This document shows, piece after piece, positions 1 to 14,640 of a stretch of DNA of 64,000 bases. The stretch is from NCBI GenBank assembly GCA_024803745.1, contig JANJXV010000151.1, forward strand, positions 1,364,001 through 1,428,000, written 5' to 3'. The notes under the pieces are model-generated. The model searched no databases. It was given only the letters and a program-made list of their open reading frames with translations, and was not told the DNA's origin. The stretch's first letter is position 1. Each line of letters starts with the position of its first letter. The translations under genes and the position numbers were made by a program. This stretch comes from Megascapheus bottae. Its lineage: Eukaryota; Chordata; Mammalia; Rodentia; Geomyidae.

Positions 1-1290
1 CCATTTTGACTTCACACACCTCCATTCTGTGACTTCACACACATCCATCCTTTGTCTTCACACACCACAATTTTGACTTCACACAAGTCCATTCATTGAC
101 TTCACACACCTCCATTCTCTGACTTCACACACCTCCATTTTGACTTCACACACTTCCATTCTGTGACTCACACACCTCCATTCTATGACTTCACACACCT
201 CCCTTCTATGAATTCACACACCTCCATTCTGTGACTTCACACACCTCCATTGTGAGTTCACCCACTTCCATTCTGTGTCTTCACACACCTCAATTCTGTG
301 ACTTCACACACCTCCATTCTGACTTTACACACCTCCAATATATGACTTCACACACCTCCATTCTGTGACTTCACAAACCTCCATTCTATGACTTCACAGA
401 CCTCCATTCTATGACTTCACACACATCCTTTCTAGGACTTCAGACTCCTCAATTCTGACATCACACAGCTCCATTCTATGATTTCACAGACCTCGGATCT
501 GTGACTTCACTCACCTCCATTCTATGACTTCACACTCCTCTATTCTATGACTTCACACAGCTCCATTCTGACTTCACACACCTCCATTCTGTGACTTCAC
601 AAACCTCCATTCTATGACTTCACACACCTCCATTCTGTGACTTCACACACCTCCATTCTCTGTCGTCACACACCTCCATTGTGACTTCACACACGTCCAT
701 TCTATGAGTTCACACACCTCCATTCTGACTTCACACACCTCTATTCTATGACTTCACACTCCTCCATTCTGACTTCACACAGCTCCATTCTGTGAATTCA
801 CAAAATTCCATTCTATGATTTCACACACCTCCATACTGTGACTTCACACACCTCCATCTATGACTTCAAACACCTCCATTCTGAGTTCACACACCTCCAT
901 TCTGTGACTTCACACACCTCCATTCTGACTTCACACACCTCCAATATATGACTTCACACATCTCCATTCTGAATTCACACACCTCCATGCTGTGACTTCA
1001 CACACCTCCATTCGATGACTTCACACACCTCCATTCTTTGACTTCACACACCTCCAATCTATGACTTCACACACCTCCACTGTGACTTCACAGAACTCCA
1101 TTCTGTGACTTCACACACCTCCCTCTGTGACTTCACACACCTCCAATTTATGACTTCACACACTTCCAATCTGTGAATTCACACACCTCCATTCTATGAC
1201 TTCACACACCTGCATTCTGACTTCCCACACCTCCATTCTCTGACTTCACACCTCTATTCTATGACTTCACACACCTCCATTCTATGACTT
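1..1290. repeat. Left-edge satellite segment, partial HOR unit
   Basis: Positions 1 to about 320 match 23031 to about 23350 almost base for base at an offset of 23030. The match includes a shared 3-base deletion that turns GTGACTTCAC into GTGACTCAC (164 and 23194) and the rare ACATCCATCCTTTGTC variant. After about 320 the two diverge. The rest holds the 'TCTAGG' landmark at 431 and the AAAATTCC landmark at 802, which mark the same phase in later HOR units. No gene is visible. Confidence 0.85.
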
Positions 1291-3500
1291 CACACACCTC
1301 AGTTCTGTGACTTCACACATCTCCATTCTGTCAATTCACCACCTCCATTCTATGACTTCACACACCTGCATTCTATGACTTCACACACTTGCATTGTGAC
1401 TTCACACACCTCCATTATCTGACTTCACACACCTCCATTCTGTCTTCACACCCCTCCATTCTGTCTTCACACACCTCAGTTCTGTGACTTCACACACCTC
1501 CATTCTATGATTTCACACACCTCCATTCTACGACTTCACAGACCTCCATTCTATGACTTGACACACCTCCTTTCTGAGTTCACACACATCCATTCTGTGA
1601 CTTCACACACCTCCATTGTGACTTCAAACACCTCCATTCTATGAGTTCACACACCTCCATTCTGACTTCACACACATCCATTCTATGACTTCACACAGCT
1701 CCATTCTGACTTCACACGCCCCCATTCTTGACTTCGAACACCTCTATTCTGACTTCACACACCTGCATTCTGTGACTTCACACACCTCCATTGTGTGACT
1801 TCACACACCTCCACTCTGTGACTTTACACACCTCCATTCTGTGACTTCACACACCTCCTTTCTGTGATTTCACATACAATCCATTCTATGACTTCACAAA
1901 CCTCCATTCTTTGATTTCACACACCTCCATCCTATGACTTCACACACCTCCATTGTGACTTCACACAACTCCATTCTGTGACTTCACTCACCTCCATTTC
2001 TGTGACTTCACACACCTCCATACTATGACTTCCCCACACCTTCAATCTATGACTTCACACATCTCCATTCTATGACTTCACACGCTTCCAATCTATGACT
2101 TCACACACCTCCATTCTATGACTTCACACACCTGCATTCTGACTTCCCACACCTCCATTCTCTGACTTCACACCTCTATTCTATGACTTCACACACCTCC
2201 ATTCTATGACTTCACACACCTCCATTCTGTAACTTCACACACTTCCAATGTTTGACTTCACAAACCTCCATTCCATGACTTCATACACCTCCATTCTATG
2301 ACTTCAAACACATCCATTCTTTGACTTCACACACCTCCATTTTGACTTCACACACCTCCATTCTGTGACTTCACACACCTCCATTATGTGACTTCACACA
2401 CCTCCATTCTATGACTTCACACACCTCCCTTCTATGAATTCACACCCCTCCATTCTGTGACTTCACACAGCTCCATTGTATGACTTCACCCACCTCCATT
2501 CTGTGACTTCACACACCTCCATTCTCAGTTCACACACCTCCATTCTGTGACTTCACACACCTCCATTCTGTGACTTCCACACCTCCATTCTATGACTTAA
2601 CACACCTCCATTCTATGACTTCACACCCCTCCATTCTATGACTTCACACACCACCATTCTGTGACTTCACACACCTCCATTCTATGACTTCACACACCTC
2701 CATTCTGTCACTTCACCACCTCCATTCTATGACTTCACACACCTCCATTCTATGACTTCACACACCTGCATTGTGACTTCACACACCTCCATTATCTGAC
2801 TTCACACACCTCCATTCTGTCTTCACACACCTCCATTCTGTCTTCACACACCTCAATTCTGTGACTTCACACACCTCCATTCTGTGATTTCACACACCTC
2901 CATTCTATGACTTCACAGACCTCCATTCTATGACTTGACACATCTCCTTTCTGAGTTCACACACATCCATTCTGTGACTTCACACACCTCCATTGTGACT
3001 TCAAACACCTCCATTCTATGAGTTCAAACACCTCCATTCTGACTTCACACACATCCATTCTATGACTTCACACAGCTCCATTCTGACTTCACGCGCCCCC
3101 ATTCTTGACTTCGAACACCTCTATTCTGACTTCACACACCTGCATTCTGTGACTTCACACACCTCCATTGTGTGACTTCACACACCTCCACTCTGTGACT
3201 TTACACACCTCCATTCTGTGACTTCACACACCTCCTTTCTGTGATTTCACATACAATCCATTCTATGACTTCACAAACCTCCATTCCTTGATTTCACACA
3301 CCTCCATCCTATGACTTCACACACCTCCATTGTGACTTCACACAACTCCATTCTGTGACTTCACACACCTCCATTTCTGTGACTTCACACACCTCCATAC
3401 TATGACTTCCCCACACCTTCAATCTATGACTTCACACACCTCCATTCTATGACTTCACACGCTTCCAATCTATGACTTCACACACCTCCATTCTATGACT
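1290..3500. repeat. Imperfect 1377-bp duplication (two copies)
   Basis: Three landmarks recur at exactly 1377 bp: CATTCTGTCA (1324 and 2701), ACTTCGAACA (1731 and 3108) and TCCCCACACC (2031 and 3408). Copies are about 1290-2120 and about 2667-3500. The DNA between them (about 2120-2667) carries an additional repeat of the 1.2 kb region at an offset of 922 bp (CTTCCCACAC at 1221 and 2143), so this is a duplication with inserted material rather than a clean head-to-tail pair. No gene is visible. Confidence 0.85.
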
Positions 3501-3989
3501 TCACACACCTCCATTCTATGCCTTTACACACCTGCATTCTGACCTCACACACCTCCATTCTCTGATTTCACACACCCCCATTCTATGACTTCACACACTT
3601 CCATTGTGACTTCACACACCTCCATTCTATGAGTTCATACACCTCCATTCTGACTTCACAAACCTCCATTCTATGACTTCACAGACTTTGAATATGTGAC
3701 TTCACTCACCTCCACTCTATGACTTCACACTTCTCCATTCTATGACTTCCCACACCTCCTTTCCATGACTTCACCCACCCCCATTCTATGACTTCACACC
3801 TCCATTCTGACTTCACACACCTCCATTCTGTGACTTCACACACCTCCATTCTATGAGTTCACACACCTGGATTTTAACTTCACACACCTCCATTCTATGA
3901 CTTCACACACCTTCATTCTTACTTCAGAAACATCCATTCTATGACTTCACACACCTCCATTCTATGACTTCACACACCTCGATTCTATG

Positions 3990-5250
3990 ACTTCACACAC
4001 CTCCATTCTGTGACTTCACACACCTCCATTCTCTGTCTTCACACACCTCCATTGTGACTTCACACACGTCCATTCTATGAGTTCACACACCTCCATTCTG
4101 ACTTCACACACCTCCATTCTATGACTTCACACTCCTCCATTCTGTGAATTCACAAAATTCCATTCTATGATTTCACATCCCTCCATACTGTGACTTCACA
4201 CACCTCCATCTATGACTTCAAACACCTCCATTCTGAGTTCACACACCTCCATTCTGTGACTTCACACACCTCCATTCTGTGAATTCACAGACTTCCATTG
4301 TGACGTCACACACCTCCATTCTATGAGTTCACACACATCCATTCTAGGACTTCACACTCCTCAATTCTGACATCACACAGCTCCATTCTATGACTTCACA
4401 GACCTCGGATCTGTGACTTCACTCACCTCCATTCTATGACTTCACACTCCTCTATTCTATGACTTCCCACAACTCCTTTCTATGACTTCACCCACCTCTA
4501 TTCTATGACTTCACACCTCCATTCTGACTTCACACACCTCCATTCTGTGACTTCACACACCTCAATTCTATGACTTCACACACCTCCATTCTGTGACTTC
4601 ACACACCTCCATTCTATGTCTTCACACACCTCCATTGTGACTTCACACACGTCCATTCTATGAGTTCACACACCTCCATTCTGACTTCACACACCTCCAT
4701 TCTATGACTTCACACTCCTCCATTCTGACTTCACACACTTCCATTCTGTGAATTCACAAAATTCCATTCTATGATTTCACACACCTCCATACTGTGACTT
4801 CACACACCTCCTTCTATGACTTCAAACACCTCCATTCTGAGTTCACACACCTCCATTCTGTGACTTCACACACCTCCATTCTGACTTCACACACCTCCAA
4901 TATATGACTTCACACACCTCCATTCTGTGACTTCACACACTTCCATTGTGACGTCACACACCTCCATTCTATGAGTTCACACACATCCATTCTAGGACTT
5001 CACACTCCTCAATTCTGACATCACACAGCTCCATTCTATGACTTCACAGACCTCGGATCTTTGACTTCACTCACCTCCATTCTATGAATTCACACTCCTC
5101 TATTCTATGACTTCCCACAACTCCTTTCTATGACTTCACCCTCCTCTATTCTATGACTTCACACCTCCATTCTGACTTCACACACCTCCATTCTGTGACT
5201 TCACACACCTCCATTCTATGACTTCACACACCTTCATTCTTACTTCAGCA
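3990..5250. repeat. Local tandem duplication of about 0.60-0.65 kb
   Basis: Two landmarks are doubled here but single in the collinear unit at 8.0-8.5 kb: AAAATTCC at 4154 and 4758 (604 bp apart) and TCTAGG at 4343 and 4991 (648 bp apart). The unequal spacings mean one copy has a deletion of 44 bp, about two monomers, between the landmarks (189 bp against 233 bp). Two perfect CRE octamers (4301 and 4949) lie in equivalent places in the two copies. Confidence 0.85.
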
Positions 5251-5849
5251 ACATCCATTCTATGACCTCACACACCTCCATTCTATGACTTCACAAATCT
5301 CCATTCTGTGACTTCCCACACCTCCATTCTGAGTTCACACATCTCCATTCTGTGACTTCACACACCTCCCTTCTGACTTCACACACCTCCTTTCTGTGAC
5401 TTCACACACCTCCATTGTGAGTTCACGCACTCCCATTCTGTGACTTCACACACCTCCATTCTGTTACTTCACACACCTCCATTCTGTGACTTCACACACC
5501 TCCATTCTATGACTTCACACACCTCCATTCTATGAATTCACACACCTCCATTCTGTGACTTCAAACACCTCCATTATATGACTTCACACACCTCTATTCT
5601 GTGACTTCACACATCTGCTTTCTGAGTTCACACAACTCCATTTTATGACTTCACACACCTGCATTGTGACTTCACCCACCTCCATTCTATGAGTTCACAC
5701 ACCTGCATTGTGACTTCACACACCTCCATTCTATGACTTCACACATCTCCATTCTGACTTCACACACCTCCATGCTGTGACTTCACACACCTCCATTCTA
5801 TGACTTCACACACCTCCATTCTTTGACTTCACACACCTCCATTCTATGA

Positions 5850-6120
5850 CTTCACCCACCTCCACTGTGACTTCACAGAACTCCATTCTGTGACTTTACA
5901 CACCTCCCTCTGTGACTTCACACACCTCCAATTTATGACTTCACACACTTCCAATCTATGACTTCACACACCTCCATTCTATGACTTCACACACCTGCAT
6001 TCTGACTTCACAGAACTCCATTCTGTGACTTCACACACCTCCCTCTGTGACTTCACACACCTCCAATTTATGACTTCACATATTTCCAATCTATGACTTC
6101 ACACACCTCCATTCTATGAC
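5850..6120. repeat. 135-bp six-monomer sub-repeat, tandem pair
   Basis: A six-monomer block containing CACAGAACTCC, CTCCCTCTGTGAC, CCAATTTATGAC and CTTCCAATCTATG is present twice in tandem, with CAGAA at 5876 and 6011. The 135 bp spacing recurs exactly at 9267/9402, 34736/34871, 35974/36109 (CAAAA in the second copy), 37882/38017, 46372/46507 and about 47.56/47.70 kb. It is single near 14126. It appears to be an old internal duplication that was then carried along by larger HOR duplications. Confidence 0.85.
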
Positions 6121-6149
6121 TTCACACACCTGCATTCTGACTTCACACA

Positions 6150-9100
6150 CCTCCATTCTCTGACTTCACACACCTCCAATCTATGACTTCACACACCTCC
6201 ATTCTATGACTTCACACACCTCCATTCTGTAACTTCACACACTTCCAATGTTTGACTTCACATACCTCCATTCCATGACTTCATACACCTCCATTCTATG
6301 ACTTCAAACACATCCATTCTTTGACTTCACACACCTCCATTTTGACTTCACACACCTCCATTCTGTGACTTCACACACATCCATTCTTTGACTTCACACA
6401 CCACAATTTTGACTTCACACAAGTCCATTCATTGACTTCACACACCTCCAATCTCTGACTTCACACACCTCCATTTTGACTTCACACACTTCCATTCTGT
6501 GACTTCACTCACCTCCATTCTATGACTTCACACACCTCCCTTCTATGAATCCACACACCTCCATTCTGTGACTTCACACACCTCCATTGTGAGTTCACCC
6601 ACTTCCATTCTGTGTCTTCACACACCTCCATTCTGTGACTTCACACACCTCCATTATGTGACTTCACACACCTCCATTCTATGACTTCACACACCTCCCT
6701 TCTATGAACTCACACCCCTCCATTCTGTGACTTCATAAACCTCCATTGTATGACTTCACCCACCTTCATTCTGTGACTTCACACACCTCCATTCTCAGTT
6801 CACACACCTCTATTCTGTGACTTCACACACCTCCATTCTGTGACTTCCACACTTCCATTCTATGACTTAACACACCTCCATTCTATGACTTCACACCCCT
6901 CCATTCTATGACTTCACACACCACCATTCTGTGACTTCACACACCTCCATTCTATGACTTCACACACCTCCTTTCTGTCACTTCACCACCTCCATTCTAT
7001 GACTTCACGCACCTCCATTCTATGACTTCACACACCTGCATTGTGACTTCACACACCTCCATTATCTAACTTCACACACCTCCATTCTGTCTTCACACAC
7101 CTCCATTCTGTCTTCACACACCTCAATTCTGTGACTTCACAAACCTCCATTCTATGATTTCACACACCTCCATTCTATGACTTCACAGACCTCCATTCTC
7201 TGACTTGACACACCTCCTTTCTGAGTTCACACACATGCATTCTGTGACTTCACACACCTCCATTGTGACTTCATACACCTCCATTCTCTGAGTTCACACA
7301 CCTCCATTCTGACTTCACACACATCCATTCTATGACTTCACACAGCTCCATTCTGACTTCACACACCTCCATTCTATGACTTCGCACACCTCTATTCTGA
7401 CTTCACACACCTGCATTCTGTGACTTCACAGACCTCCATTCTATGACTTCACAAACCTCCATTGTGTGACTTCACACACCTCCACTCTGTGACTTTACAC
7501 ACCTCCATTCTGTGACTTCACACACCTCCTTTCTGTGATTTCACACACAATCCATTCTATGACTTCACACACCTCCATTGTGACTTCACACACTTCCATT
7601 CTATGAGGTCATACACCTCCATTCTGACTTCACAAACCTCCATTCTATGACTTCACAGACTTTGAATATGTGACTTCACTCACCTCCACTCTATGACTTC
7701 AAACTTCTCCATTCTATGACTTTCCACACCTCCTTTCCATGACTTCACCCACCCCCATTCTATGACTTCATCCCTCCATTCTGACTTCACACACCTCCAT
7801 TCTGTGACTTCACACACCTCCATTCTATGAGTTCACACACCTCCATTTTGACTTCACACACCTCCATTCTATGACTTCACACACCTTCATTCTTATTACT
7901 GAAACATCCATTCTATGACTTCACACACCTCCATTCTATGACTTCACACACCTCCATTCTATGACTTCACACACCTCCATTCTGTGACTTCACACACCTC
8001 CATTCTCTGTCTTCACACACCTCCATTGTGACTGCAAACACGTCCATTCTATGAGTTCACACTCCTCCATTCTGACTTCACACCCCTCCATTCTATGACT
8101 TCACACTCCTCCATTCTGACTTCACACAGCTCCATTCTGTGAATTGACAAAATTCCATTCTATGATTTCACACACCTCCATACTGTGACTTCACACACCT
8201 CCATCTATGACTTCAAACACCTCCATTCTGAGTTCACACACCTCCATTCTGTGACTTCACACACCTCCATTCTGACTTCACACACCTCCAATATATGACT
8301 TCACACACCTCCATTCTGTGACTTCACACATTTCCATTGTGACGTCACACACCTCCATTCTATGAGTTCACGCATATCCATTCTAGGACTTCACACTCCT
8401 CAATTCTGACATCACACAGCTCCATTCTATGACTTCACAGACCTCGGATCTGTGACTTCACTCACCTCCATTCTATGACTTCACACTCCTCTATTCTATG
8501 ACTTCCCACAACTCCTTTCTATGACTTCACCCACCTCTATTCTATGACTTCACACCTCCATTCTGAATTCACACACCTCCATTCTGTGACTTCACACACC
8601 TAGATTCTATGCCTTCACACACTTCCATTCTATGACTTCACACACCTTCATTCTTACTTCAGAAACATCCATTCTATGACCTCACACACCTCCATTCTAT
8701 GACTTCACAAATCTCCATTCTGTGACTTCCCACACCTCCATTCTGAGTTCACACATCTCCATTCTGTGACTTCACACACCTCCCTTCTGATTTCACACAC
8801 CTCCCTTCTGTGACTTCACACACCTCCATTGTGAGTTCACCCACTTCCATTCTGTGACTTCACACACCTCCATTCTGTTACTTCACACACCTCCATTCTG
8901 TGACTTCACACACCTCCATTCTATGACTTCACACACCTCCATTCTATGAATTCACACACCTCCTTTCTGTGACTTCACACACCTCCATTGTATGACTTCA
9001 CACACCTCTATTCTGTGACTTCACACACCTCCTTTCTGAGTTCACACAACTCCATTCTATGACTTCACACACCTGCATTGTGACTTCACCCACCTCCATT

Positions 9101-9500
9101 CTATGAGTTCACACACCTGCATTGTGACTTCACACACCTCCATTCTATGACTTCACACATCTCCATTCTGACTTCACACACCTCCATGCTGTGACTTCAC
9201 ACACCTCCATTCTTTGACTTCACACACCTCCATTCTATGACTTCACACACCTCCACTGTGACTTCACAGAACTCCATTCTGTGATTTCACACACCTCCCT
9301 CTGTGACTTCACACACCTCCAATTTATGACTTCACACACTTCCAATCTATGACTTCACATACCTCCATTCTATCACTCCACACACCTCCACTGTGTCTTC
9401 ACAGAACTCCATTCTCTGACTTCACACACCTCCCTCTGTGACTTCACACACCTCCAATTTATGACTTCACACACTTCCAATCTATGACTTCACACACTTC
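6150..9500. repeat. HOR unit of about 3.4-4.3 kb, second copy
   Basis: This is the collinear partner of about 2200-6150. It begins with the CATTCTGTAAC / CCAATGTTTGAC variant run near 6220 and includes the AAGTCCATTCATTGAC landmark at 6421. It lacks the 0.6 kb duplication present in the first copy near 4.0-5.25 kb. No gene or mobile element is visible. Confidence 0.8.
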
Positions 9501-11000
9501 CAATGTTTGACTTCACACACCTCCATTCGATGACTTCACACACCTCCATTCTATGACTTCACACACCACCATTCTGTGACTTCACACACCTCCATTCTAT
9601 GACTTCACACACCTCCATTCTGTCACTTCACCACCTCCATTCTATGACTTCACACACCTCCATTCTATGACTTCACACACCTGCATTGTGACTTCACACA
9701 CGTCCATTATCTGACTTCACACACCTCCATTCTGACTTCACACCCCTCCATTCTGTCTTCACACACCTCAATTCTGTGACTTCACACACCTCCATTCTAT
9801 GATTTCTCACACCTCCATTCTATGACTTCACACACCTCCATTCTATGACTTCACACACCTCCTTTCTGAGTTCACACACATCCATTCTGTGACTTCACAC
9901 ACCTCCATTGTGACTTCATACACCTCCATTCTATGAGTTTACACACCTCCATTCTGACTTCACAAACATCCATTCTATGACATCACACAGCTCCATTCTG
10001 ACTTCACACACCTCCATTCTATGACTTCGCACACCTCTATTCGGACTTCACACACCTGCATTCTGTGACTTCACACACCTCCATTCTATGACTTCACAAA
10101 CCTCCATTCTGTGACTTCGCACCTCCACTCTCTGACTTTACACACCTCCATTCTGTGACTTCACACACCTCCATTCTCTGATTTCTCACACAATCCATTC
10201 TATGACTTCACAAACCTCCATTCTGTCACTTCACCACCTCCATTCTGTGACTTCACACACTTCCATTCTATTACTTCACACACCTGCTTTGTGTCTTCAC
10301 ACACGTCCATTATCTGACTTCACACACCTCCATTCTGTGACTTCACACACCTCCATTGTGAGTTCACCCACTTCCATTCTGTGTCTTCACACACCTCCAT
10401 TCTGTGACTTTACACACCTCCATTATGTGACTTCACACACCTCCATTCTATGACTTCACACAACTCCCTTCTATGAATCACACTCCTCCATTCTGTGAAT
10501 TCACAGACCTCCATTGTATGACTTCACACACCTCCATTCTGTGACTTCACACACCTCCATTATCAGTTCACACACCTCCATTCTGTGACTTCACACACCT
10601 CCATTCTATGACTTCACACAACTCCCTTCTATGAATCACACCCCTCCATTCTGTGAATTCACACACCTCCATTGTATGACTTCACACACCTCATTTCTGT
10701 GACTTCCACACCTCCATTCTATGACTTAACACACCTCCATTCTATGACTTCACACCCCTCCATTCTATGACTTCACACACCACCATTCTGTAACTTCACA
10801 CACCTCCATTCTATGACTTCACACAGCTCCATTCTATGAGTTCACACACCTCCATTCTGACTTCACACACCTCCATTCTGTGACTTCACACACCTCCATT
10901 CTATGAGTTCACACAACTCCCTTCTATGAATTCACACCCCTCCATTCTGTGAATTCACAGACCTCCATTGTATGACGTCACACACCTCCATTCTGTGACT
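9500..11000. repeat. Shuffled satellite segment
   Basis: Pieces of this stretch resemble several earlier places. The CATTCTGTCA landmark at 9616 matches 2701 and 6971, and the CTCCCTTCTATGAATCACAC form recurs within the segment near 10470 and 10630, suggesting short local duplications. I could not assign one clean period. An 83-codon open frame at 10202-10453 is translated satellite and is not a gene. Confidence 0.7.
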
Positions 11001-14000
11001 TCACACACCTCCATTTTATGAGTTCACACACCTCCATTTTTACTTCACACACCTCCATTCTATGACTTCACACAACTCCATTCTATGACTTCACACACCT
11101 CCATTCTTTGACTTCACCCACCTCCATTCTGTGACTTCACACACCTCCATTCTATGTCTTCACACACCTCCATTGTGACTTCACACACGTCCATTCTATG
11201 AATTCACACACTTCCATTCTGACTTCACACACCTCCATTCTATGACTTCACACTCCCCCATTCTCACTTCACACAGCTCCATTCTGTGAATTCACAAAAT
11301 TCCATTCTATGATTTCACACACCTCCATACTGTGACTTCACACACCTCCATCTATGACTTCAAACACCTCAATTCTGAGTTCACACACCTCCAATATATG
11401 ACTTCACACACCTCCATTCTGTGACTTCACACACTTCCATTGTGACGTCACACACCTCCATTCTATGAGTTCACGCACATCCATTCTAGGAATTCACACT
11501 CCTCAATTCTGACATCACACAGCTCCATTCTATGACTTCACAGACCTCGGATCTGTGACTTCACTCACCTCCATTCTATGACTTGACACTCCTCTATTCT
11601 ATGACTTCCCACAACTCCTTTCTATGACTTCACCCACCTCTATTCTATGACTTCACGCCTCCATTCTGAATTCACACACCTCCATTCTGTGACTTCACAC
11701 ACCTCCATTCTATGACTTCACACACCTCCATTCTATGACTTCACACATCGTCATTCTTATTTCAGAAACATCCATTCTATGACCTCACACACCTCCATTC
11801 TATTACTTCACAAATCTCCATTCTGTGACATCCCAAACCTCCATTCTGAGTTCACCCATCTTCATTCTGTGACTTCACACACCTCCCTTCTGACTTCACA
11901 CACCTCCCTTCTGTGACTTCACACACCTCCATTGTGAGTTGACCCACTTCCATTCTGTGACTTCACACACCTCCATTCTGTTACTTCACACACCTCCATT
12001 CTGTGATTTCACACACCTCCATTCTATGACTTCACACACCTCCATTCTATGAATTCACACACCTCCATTCTGTGACTTCACACACCTCCTTTCTGACTTC
12101 ACACAACTCCATTCTATGACTTCACACACCTGCATTCTGACTTCACCCACCTCCATTCTATGAGTTCACACACCTGCATTGTGACTTCACACACCTCCAT
12201 GCTGTGACTTCACACACCTCCATTCTGACTTCACACACCTTCATTCTTTGACTTCACACACCTCCATTCTATGACTTCACACACCTCCACTGTGACTTCA
12301 CAGAACTCCATTCTGTGACTTCACACACCTCCCTCTGTGACTTCGCACACCTCCAATCTGTGACTTCACACACTTCCAATCTATGACTTCACAAACCTCC
12401 ATTCTATGACTTCACACACCTGCATTCTGACTTCACACACCTCCATTCTCTGACTTCACACACCTCCATTCTATGACTTCAAACACCTCCATTCTGTAAC
12501 TTCACAAACCTTCATTTTGACTTCACACACCTCCATTCTGTGACTTCACACACATCCATTCTTTGACTTCACACACCACAATTTTGACTTCACACAAGTC
12601 CATTCATTGACGTCACACACCTCCATTCTCTGACTTCACACACCTCCATTTTGACTTCACACACTTCCATTCTGTGACTTCACACATTTCCATTCTATGA
12701 CTTCACACACCTCCCTTCTATGAATTCACACACCTCCATTCTGTGAGTTCACACACCTCCAGTGTGAGTTCACCCACTTCCATTCTGTGTCTTCACACAC
12801 CTCCATTCTGTGACTTCACACACCTCCATTATGTGACTTCACACACCTCCATTCTATGACTTCACACACCTCCCTTCTATGAATTCACACCCCTCCATTC
12901 TGTGACTTCTCACACCTCCATTGTATGACTTCACCCACCTCCATTCTGTGACTTCACACACCTCCATTCTCAGTTCACACACCTCAATTCTGTGACTTCA
13001 CACACCTCCATTCTATGACTTTACACACCTCCAATCTATGACTTCACACCCCTCCATTCTATGACTTCACACACCACCATTCTGTGACTTCACACACCTC
13101 CATTCTATGACTTCACACACCTCCATTCTGTTACTTCACCACCTCCATTCTATGACTTCACACACCTCCATTCTATGACTTCACACACCTGATTTGTGAC
13201 TTCACCCACCTCAATTCTATGAGTTCACACACCTGCATTGTGACTTCACACACCTCCATTCTATGATTTCACACACTTCGATTCTATGACTTCACACACC
13301 TCCATTCTACGAGTTCACACACTTCCATTCTGCCTTCACCCACCTACATTCTATGACTTCACTCAGCTGCCTTCTGACTTCACACACCTCCATTTGTGAA
13401 TTCACACACCACCATTTTGACTTCACACACCTCCATTCTGTGACTTCACACACCTCCATTCTGTGACTTCACACACCTCCATTCTGTGACTTCACACACC
13501 TCCATTCTGTGACTTCACACACCTCCATTCTGTGACTTCACACACCTGCATTGTTTGACTTCACACACCTCCATTCTTGGACTTCACACACCTCCATTCC
13601 ATGACTTCACACACCTCCATTCTATGACCTCACACACCTCCATTCTATGACTTCACAAATCTCCATTCTGTGACTTCTCACACCTCCATTCTGAGTTCAC
13701 ACATCTCCATTCTGTGACTTCACACACCTCCCTTCTGACTTCACACACCTCTTTCTGTGACTTCACACACCTCCATTGTGAGTTCACCCACTTCCATTCT
13801 GTGCCTTCACACACCTCCATTCTGTTACTTCACACACCTCCATTCTGTGACTTCACACACCTCCATTCTATGACTTCACACACCTCCATTCTATGAATTC
13901 ACACACCTCCATTCTGTGACTTCACACACCTCCATTATATGACTTCACACACCTCTATTCTGTGACTTCACACATCTTCTTTCTGAGTTCACACATCTCC

Positions 14001-14640
14001 ATTCTATGACTTCACACACCTGCATTGTGACTTCACACACCTCCAATTTATGACTTCACACACTTCCAATCTATGACTTCACACACCTCCATTCTATGAC
14101 TTCACACACCTCCACTGTGACTTCACAGAACTCCATTCTGTGATTTCACACATCTCCCTCTGTGACTTCACACACCCCCAATTTATGACTTCACCCACTT
14201 CCAATCTATGACTTCACACACCTCCATTCTATGACTTCACACACCTGCATTCTGACTTCACACACCTCCATTCTCTGACTTCACACACCTCCATTCTATG
14301 ACTTCACACACCTCCATTCTATGACTTCACACACCTCCATTCTGTAACTTCATACACTACCAATGTTTGACTTCACACACCTCCATTCCATGACTTCATA
14401 CACCTCCATTCTATGCCTTCAAACACATCCATTCTTTCACTTCACACACCTCCATTTTGACTTCACACACCTCCATTCTGTGACTTCGCACACATCCATT
14501 CTTTGACTTCACACACCACAATTTTGACTTCACACAAGTCCATTCATTGACTTCACACACCTCCATTCTCTGACTTCACACACCTCCATTTTGACTTCAC
14601 ACACTTCCATTCTGTGACTTCACACACCTCCATTCTATGA
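11000..14640. repeat. Long-range duplicated block, left copy
   Basis: This block is collinear with about 30.9-35.3 kb. Landmark pairs are AAAATTCC 11296/31171, TCTAGG 11485/31404, GAGTTGACCC 11936/31832, AAGTCC 12596/32584, ACTCAGCTGC 13361/33415 and CTGAGTTCAC 13691/33722. Offsets stay within 19.87-20.05 kb. The rare chain CTACGAGTTC - CTGCCTTCACCCACCTACATT - CTCAGCTGCC near 13.31-13.37 kb is also the diagnostic chain of the long units at 41-64 kb. From about 13.70 kb the sequence resembles a single copy of the 1.2 kb sub-unit that is amplified after 33.8 kb. Confidence 0.85.
13430..13544 (+). repeat. Run of five identical prototype monomers
   Basis: Five successive 23 bp monomers starting at 13430, 13453, 13476, 13499 and 13522 are identical (CCTCCATTCT then GTGACTTCACACA). 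The run ends at 13545, where the next unit carries CCTGCATTG. Such pure runs are uncommon here, because neighbouring monomers usually differ at the two bases before GAC or in the CACACA tract. It is a good reference for the consensus. Similar short pure runs occur in the related segments near 33.5 kb, 41.8 kb and 49.1 kb. Confidence 0.95.

Larger units (their letters stand above)
2200..6150. repeat. HOR unit of about 3.4-4.3 kb, first copy
   Basis: This segment is collinear with about 6200-9500. The offset shrinks along the match, showing that indels accumulated after duplication: about 4270 bp at 2701/6971, 4294 bp at 3161/7455, 3974 bp at 3688/7662, and 3391 bp at 4758/8149, 4991/8382 and 5876/9267. 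It overlaps the 1377 bp and 0.6 kb local duplications, which explain part of the changing offset. Only satellite monomers are present. Confidence 0.8.

Noticed and set aside
10202..10453. Open frame of 83 codons on the + strand, rich in THLHS/TSHTSIL-like peptides
   Set aside because: It is a translation of satellite monomers. The 23 bp unit shifts frame by two at each step, so the TGA of the core hits each frame about every three monomers, and local mixes of 21 bp units only delay it. No start context, codon bias or conserved frame is seen.
13430..13544. CRP-like operator TGTGA...TCACA
   Set aside because: The bacterial CRP site has six bases between the arms; here there are two, and the setting is a eukaryotic-type satellite.
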